Below are positions 59,976 through 64,000 of a DNA stretch of 64,000 bases, piece after piece (position 1 is the first letter of the stretch; the number at the start of each line of letters is the position of its first letter). Origin of the DNA: Proteiniclasticum ruminis DSM 24773 (GTDB lineage: Bacteria > Bacillota > Clostridia > Clostridiales > Clostridiaceae); the NCBI RefSeq assembly GCF_000701905.1, contig NZ_JNKC01000011.1, positions 1 through 64,000 of the forward strand. Reading direction: 5' to 3'. A model generated the notes under the pieces. The model was not told the DNA's origin. It saw only the letters and a list, made by a program, of their open reading frames with translations, and ran no database searches. Position numbers and translations under genes: made by a program.

Positions 59976-61540
59976 CAGTCCACCTCAATTTCTTTAATAA
60001 TCTTCGCAATCTCATCTCTCAAAATCTGTTCACGAGCAACTATCTCTTCAATTTCGGCATTCAGCTTTTCGATGTCAATTACTTCTCTCAAATCTTCCTG
60101 CTCCACATAGGTTGAAACAGACAGATTGTAGTCTTGAGCTGCAATCTCATCATTGGGAACAAGCTTAGAGAAATGATCTTTGTTAGCTCTATTCTTATAC
60201 TCTTCAATAATTGTATCCATGTTCTTCTGAGTGAGCTTATTGCTATTAGTCACTTTCACAAATTCATTGGAAGCATCAATAAATAGAGTGCTGTTCTCTT
60301 TCTTGGACTTTTTCAGCACCATGATGCAGGTAGCGATACTTGTACCAAAGAATAGGTTACTTGGTAGCTGGATCACGCAATCCACATAGTTGTTGTCGAT
60401 AAGGTATTTTCTGATCTTCTGCTCGGCTCCACCACGGTACATGACTCCTGGGAAGCAGACGATGGCTGCGGTACCATTGGTAGCAAGCCATGAAAGAGAG
60501 TGCATGATAAAGGCAAGGTCTGCCTTCGACTTTGGAGGAAGCACACCTGCTGGAGAAAATCTTGGGTCATTGATCAGTAGTGGGTTGGCATCTCCTTCCC
60601 ACTTGATGGAATAAGGTGGATTGGAAACAATTGCTTCAAAGGGCTCATCATCCCAATGCATAGGATCGGTTAAGGTATCTCCATTGCCGATATCAAACTT
60701 GTCATAATCAATGTCATGTAGGAACATATTGATTCTACAAAGATTGTATGTCGTGATGTTGATTTCCTGTCCAAAGAAACCTTGTCTCACATTTTCTTTT
60801 CCTAGAATCTTGGCAAAGTTCAGAAGGAGGGAACCTGATCCACAAGCAGGATCATAGACTTTGTTGACTTCTGTTTTCCCAACCAGTGTGATTCTAGTCA
60901 GAAGCTCACTGACTTCTTGAGGAGTGTAATACTCTCCACCACTCTTTCCAGCATTGGAAGCATACATACCCATGAGGAACTCATAGGCATCGCCGAAGGC
61001 ATCAATGGTATTGTCCTGATAATCCCCAAGCTTCATCTCTCCAACACCATTTAGCAGCTTTACGAGCTTCTCATTACGCTTGGCAACAGTACCGCCAAGC
61101 TTATTGCTGTTTACATCGATATCGTCAAAGAGTCCTTTGAAATTCTCTTCACTAGGACCACCTTGAGCGGATGCTTCAATATTTCTGAAGATCCTCTCTA
61201 ATGTCTCATTGAGATTCTCATCACTGGCAGCTCTTTCCTTCACATTCTGGAATAGCTCACTGGGTAGAATGTAGAATCCTCTGGTCTGGACTAAATCTAT
61301 TCTTGCTTCTTCAGCCTCTGCATCAGAAATCTTTGCATAGTCAAACTTGAGATTTCCAGTCTCATGCTCCCCACGGTTGATATACCCTGTAAGATTTTCA
61401 GAGATATACCTATAAAACAGCATGCCTAAGACATACTGCTTGAAGTCCCATCCATCCACACTACCTCTGAGATCATTGGCCATACCCCATATGGTCCGGT
61501 GGAGTTCTGCTCGCTCGATTTCTTTTCTGTTGTCAGTCAT
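59975..61540 (-). CDS. hsdM: Type I restriction modification methylase subunit (HsdM)
   Basis: The 521-residue protein methylates adenine in the target and is needed for both methylation and cutting. The N-terminal helical domain has 'LHRTIWGMANDLRGSVDGWD'. The S-adenosylmethionine motif is 'KVYDPACGSGSLLLNFAKIL', and the catalytic motif is NPPY in 'FEAIVSNPPYSIKW'. The end has a coiled coil ('IDIEKLNAEIEEIVAREQIL'). It is the first gene of the hsd operon, starting behind AGAGGAAG. The 61541-61872 gap upstream has no gene I can support and should hold the promoter. Confidence 0.95.
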   Translation of the reverse strand: MTDNRKEIERAELHRTIWGMANDLRGSVDGWDFKQYVLGMLFYRYISENLTGYINRGEHETGNLKFDYAKISDAEAEEARIDLVQTRGFYILPSELFQNVKERAASDENLNETLERIFRNIEASAQGGPSEENFKGLFDDIDVNSNKLGGTVAKRNEKLVKLLNGVGEMKLGDYQDNTIDAFGDAYEFLMGMYASNAGKSGGEYYTPQEVSELLTRITLVGKTEVNKVYDPACGSGSLLLNFAKILGKENVRQGFFGQEINITTYNLCRINMFLHDIDYDKFDIGNGDTLTDPMHWDDEPFEAIVSNPPYSIKWEGDANPLLINDPRFSPAGVLPPKSKADLAFIMHSLSWLATNGTAAIVCFPGVMYRGGAEQKIRKYLIDNNYVDCVIQLPSNLFFGTSIATCIMVLKKSKKENSTLFIDASNEFVKVTNSNKLTQKNMDTIIEEYKNRANKDHFSKLVPNDEIAAQDYNLSVSTYVEQEDLREVIDIEKLNAEIEEIVAREQILRDEIAKIIKEIEVD

Positions 61541-61872
61541 TATTTACTTCCTCTCTTTCCCCGATTGATTATGTTAATAGTCATAGAAATGCTGATTTAG
61601 ACAGCTTTTCTGTGATTTTATCTCAAAAAAATATCGAAAGATTCCAGATATTACTAAGATATGGAATCCATCAAAATCGCCATAACCTCATTATAGCAAG
61701 AAAAATACGAATAATGAAATGAATGAATGATAATCAGTGCGTATAAAAAGTGATAATTCTGAAAGTAATTTACGAGTAAGGAGATACTCGTATCAAACAT
61801 AAGCATCGAAGATATATTATAGCTGGGATATCCACAGGATAAATCCAATAGTATAAGCAAAAAGAGAAAGGA

Positions 61873-62007
61873 ATGAAGAGAATGTTAGACACGTTTTTTA
61901 CCCAGAGATTTTGTGATAGGTGCCAAGGAGATCTTCGGAATGCTCGAATCATGTCCATGATTAACAAAGACTGTATCTGTTTTGAGGTTTCCATCAAAGA
62001 AACGTAA
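61873..62007 (+). CDS. Small Cys-containing ICE-type protein, shortened
   Basis: ATG 61873 (or 61882) follows AAAGAGAAAGGA and encodes 44 residues: 'MLDTFFTQRFCDRCQGDLRN', then 'ARIMSMINKDCICFEVSIKE'. This resembles a roughly 70-residue zinc-ribbon protein often found in Tn1549-type elements ('..RFCDRCGGSL..GRIMSM.N.DCICM.C..'), from memory. The last metal-ligand Cys is missing and the C-terminal 25 residues are absent, so it is probably a decayed remnant. It ties this end of the window to ICE DNA as well. Confidence 0.5.
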   Translation: MKRMLDTFFTQRFCDRCQGDLRNARIMSMINKDCICFEVSIKET

Positions 62008-62282
62008 AGTGACCAATAAAATAAAGGAGTCAGTAAAATTCAGTGTGTGTTATAACTTTAATCTCGATTTGAAAGTTATTGAGGAGTAGAAAAACGGTGT
62101 GCAGTTATGCGGATAGATTTTTACTGTTTGGCGAAATATTTCACCTCCGAGGAAAAATGTACATACAAACAATAGACAAGTGATTAAATACGAACAAAAT
62201 AACAGAATCACGCATTTGAACTTGACAAAAAGATAAAATTATGTAAAAATATAAAACATATAAAGGTCAGGAGGTAATGCAT

Positions 62283-63008
62283 TTGAACAAGATAAAGGTC
62301 AATGAAAATCTTATGCGCAGAATCGTACGTGCCATAGATAAAGCGATTGCAGATGATGTTCCCCAGTATCTAAGGGAGCAACATAAAGAAACCAATAATG
62401 CAGCAATACAGCTTCGAGGAGACTGCATAAACGACAATCTCAGAAACCTCGTCATTGGCGGGCACATAGATTTTGTTCCTTTCAAGAGGTATGTTTGGGA
62501 AGGTAGAATGATTGTAGACCGGGCTGAGAAGATTACATATACGATAACAACCCAAAAGACACTCAGAGCAGTGCCAAATAAAAAACGCAATAAACCGCAT
62601 TTTCTTCAGACAATTCTATATAAGGAAAATGGCGGCTATGAAGCACCAATAAAGCAGATGACACTTATGGATCTTTTCCCGTTTGAGGAAGATGTTCTTG
62701 AAGATGATTATGATGCTATTGTCGGAGGCCTGATTGATCCCGCTGAAGGATACCGTCATTATGTCATCGCTTATGAGGCAGAGAACAGCGAACTTCGAGA
62801 TATTCAGCTGGAGTTTCTGGACAAGGACTTCAACATAATCGCTGCGGCATCTTTAAATGAGTACATAAAGCCGGATTTTGCACGGCTTACAGATGTCGAG
62901 CCTGTTACTGAAGCCTATAATGATGAAACTGATGGTGAAACAAGGAGCCTGGTGTCAGTCAAGACAGGAATCCGGCCGAAACTTCGAGAGGGTGAAAAAC
63001 AGGCCTGA
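62283..63008 (+). CDS. Partner of an XRE-ImmA/IrrE protein
   Basis: TTG 62283 has AGGAGG at ideal spacing; ATG 62277 is too close to it. The 241-residue product is soluble, with 'LMRRIVRAIDKAIADDVPQY', 'GHIDFVPFKRYVWEGRMIVD', 'LFPFEEDVLEDDYDAIVGGL' and an acidic tail. Proteins of this look precede XRE-ImmA genes in clostridial mobile elements (DUF5986-like, from memory). The two genes have 27 bases between them and near-identical ribosome binding sequences (AAGGTCAGGAG). A toxin or defence effector controlled by the downstream metalloprotease-repressor is a fair guess but unproven. Confidence 0.6.
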   Translation: MNKIKVNENLMRRIVRAIDKAIADDVPQYLREQHKETNNAAIQLRGDCINDNLRNLVIGGHIDFVPFKRYVWEGRMIVDRAEKITYTITTQKTLRAVPNKKRNKPHFLQTILYKENGGYEAPIKQMTLMDLFPFEEDVLEDDYDAIVGGLIDPAEGYRHYVIAYEAENSELRDIQLEFLDKDFNIIAAASLNEYIKPDFARLTDVEPVTEAYNDETDGETRSLVSVKTGIRPKLREGEKQA

Positions 63009-63035
63009 CAAATTAAGGTCAGGAGATGAAATATT

Positions 63036-64000
63036 ATGGATAAAAAGATATTCAACGGTAAGCGCCTAAAGAATGCAAGACTGTTCAGAGGGCTTACCCT
63101 TACAGAATTAGCGGAAAACACGGGGATCAGCAAACAATCGCTGTCCCTTTATGAAAATGAGAAGAACACTCCGGAACATGAAAGGGTGAGGGCTTTAGCC
63201 ACATCTCTTAACTTCCCTTATGATTTCTTCTTCCAAATGGATGCGTGGGAAACAGTAACGGATGTAACATACTTCCGTTCTCTCGCAAGCGCGACAAAAA
63301 TGGACCGCACTGCACAAAGCATAAAACTGGAATATGTTGCAAAAATCTATGAGGTGCTGATGAACTATATTGATTTTCCAGCCCTTAATTTGCCGGAGGT
63401 ATCCTTTGATGGTAGCGATGATGAGTTTGATAACAAAAAAATCGAGGAAACCCAGAAACAAATTGAATCTATAGCCCTAAAGCTAAGAGAATTCTGGGGC
63501 ATTGGGGACGCACCTATAAAGAATCTGCAGTTTCTTCTCGAGAAGAACGGCGTCATAATTACGGGATTTGATACCTTAGAGGACAAAATTGACGCCTTCA
63601 GCCAGAGAACCATTGTTGGAAACGGGGATATATATTTTATTGCAGTCGCCCTTGGACAGCGCCCGGAGGGCAGAATCCGTTTTGACATGGCCCATGAGCT
63701 TGGACACATTCTTCTCCACCCTTGGAGCGAGAATCTTGAACTCATTACAAAAGAGGAATTCAAAGCCCGTGAAAAACAGGCTAATATGTTCGCCAGCGCC
63801 TTTCTACTGCCGAAAAGCAGCTTCAGCAAGGATGTGCAGGCATACCCAACGGATCTTAAATACTATCAGTTCCTAAAGAAAAAATGGAAAGTTTCCATTC
63901 AAGCGATGGCTTACAGAAGCAATCAGCTTGGAATAATAAGCGATAACCAGTTCCAGTATATGATGCGCCAGATTTCCAAAAACGGATGGCGTACCAAAGA
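63036..64000 (+). CDS. XRE-family regulator fused to ImmA/IrrE metalloprotease (runs off the edge)
   Basis: The start at ATG 63036 follows GTCAGGAGATGA. At least 321 residues are within the window and the frame is open at the right edge. Residues 7-62 form an XRE helix-turn-helix ('GKRLKNARLFRGLTLTELAE', 'TGISKQSLSLYENEKNTPEH'). From about 170 comes the ImmA/IrrE zinc-protease domain with HELGH in 'RFDMAHELGHILLHPW' and a downstream Glu region 'AREKQANMFASAFLLP'. Such fusions act as repressor and protease, for instance as antitoxins or as switches of mobile elements. It pairs with the gene before it. This coding region is clear although it lacks a stop in the window. Confidence 0.9.
   Translation, partial: MDKKIFNGKRLKNARLFRGLTLTELAENTGISKQSLSLYENEKNTPEHERVRALATSLNFPYDFFFQMDAWETVTDVTYFRSLASATKMDRTAQSIKLEYVAKIYEVLMNYIDFPALNLPEVSFDGSDDEFDNKKIEETQKQIESIALKLREFWGIGDAPIKNLQFLLEKNGVIITGFDTLEDKIDAFSQRTIVGNGDIYFIAVALGQRPEGRIRFDMAHELGHILLHPWSENLELITKEEFKAREKQANMFASAFLLPKSSFSKDVQAYPTDLKYYQFLKKKWKVSIQAMAYRSNQLGIISDNQFQYMMRQISKNGWRTK

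Noticed and set aside
61654-61860. Minus-strand frame of 68 codons upstream of hsdM
   Set aside because: Low-complexity hydrophobic reading with no ribosome binding site or neighbour support.
1-64000. CRISPR array
   Set aside because: No regularly spaced direct repeats and no cas genes were seen; TnpB belongs to an IS element.
1-64000. tRNA or rRNA genes
   Set aside because: No cloverleaf with a TTC-anchored T-loop or rRNA-like sequence was recognised by eye; a tRNA scan would settle this.

Overview
The window looks like a chromosome segment of a low-to-mid GC Bacillota, most likely a Clostridia-type anaerobe. Supporting signs are a T-box leader, a Tn1549-type ICE remnant, a sigma-70-like promoter with strong purine-rich ribosome binding sites, several GTG/TTG starts, intrinsic terminators, and a lipoprotein flavocytochrome of the FMN-bind/FAD type. 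I cannot name the species. Composition is mosaic: about 2.9-10 kb is visibly GC-rich, 20-39 kb is intermediate and 39-54 kb is AT-rich.

Layout. (1) 1-2.36 kb: wreckage of a conjugative element (IS30 transposase fragment, 5' part of virB4, prgI, a TrbL C-terminus) carrying a small cassette between 28-bp direct repeats. (2) 2.6-10.2 kb: T-box, metNIQ and an M20 amidohydrolase, then a frameshifted mannitol-dehydrogenase-family gene, a frameshifted GntR regulator and a citG cut off by a second copy of the cassette. (3) 10.4-17.5 kb: accessory and decaying genes: an AbiE pair with a dead toxin, a DUF3846 protein, a second dead nucleotidyltransferase, an XRE regulator, an IS200/DUF4825 chimera and a broken lipoprotein. 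(4) 17.7-21.5 kb: small membrane proteins, a lipoprotein, a possible small RNA and a radical SAM protein. (5) 21.6-31.1 kb: a PrpR-N-type regulator divergent from a seven-gene catabolic operon: DUF1537 acid-sugar kinase, cytosolic Asp-box (sialidase-fold) protein, iron alcohol dehydrogenase, DapA/NanA-fold aldolase, PdxA-like dehydrogenase, SLC13-type carrier and a small VOC protein. I know of no described pathway with exactly this set. (6) 31.6-39.5 kb: GGDEF protein, ECF sigma operon, an orphan 384-residue protein, and TetR divergent from a lipoprotein flavocytochrome. (7) 39.5-50.7 kb: a toxin-antitoxin pair whose toxin is dead, then BlaI/M56 regulators and two tandem ABC cassettes of the DUF1430/lactococcin-972 export or immunity type. 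Each cassette lies beside a broken small secreted peptide gene, and the first peptide gene is split by a TnpB element. (8) 50.7-64 kb: a nucleotidyltransferase pair, remnants, then a defence island: Abi-type protein, membrane coiled-coil protein, a full type I restriction system with an extra gene and a 12-bp repeat array in hsdS, and an XRE-ImmA/IrrE pair running off the right edge.

Two themes stand out. First, the toxin or effector partner is damaged in several toxin-antitoxin modules while the regulatory partner stays open. Second, the catabolic operon has a coherent logic of import, possible hydrolysis, aldol cleavage, redox and kinase plus oxidative decarboxylation, together with its own regulator and operator-like palindromes. 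It is the best candidate here for an undescribed system.
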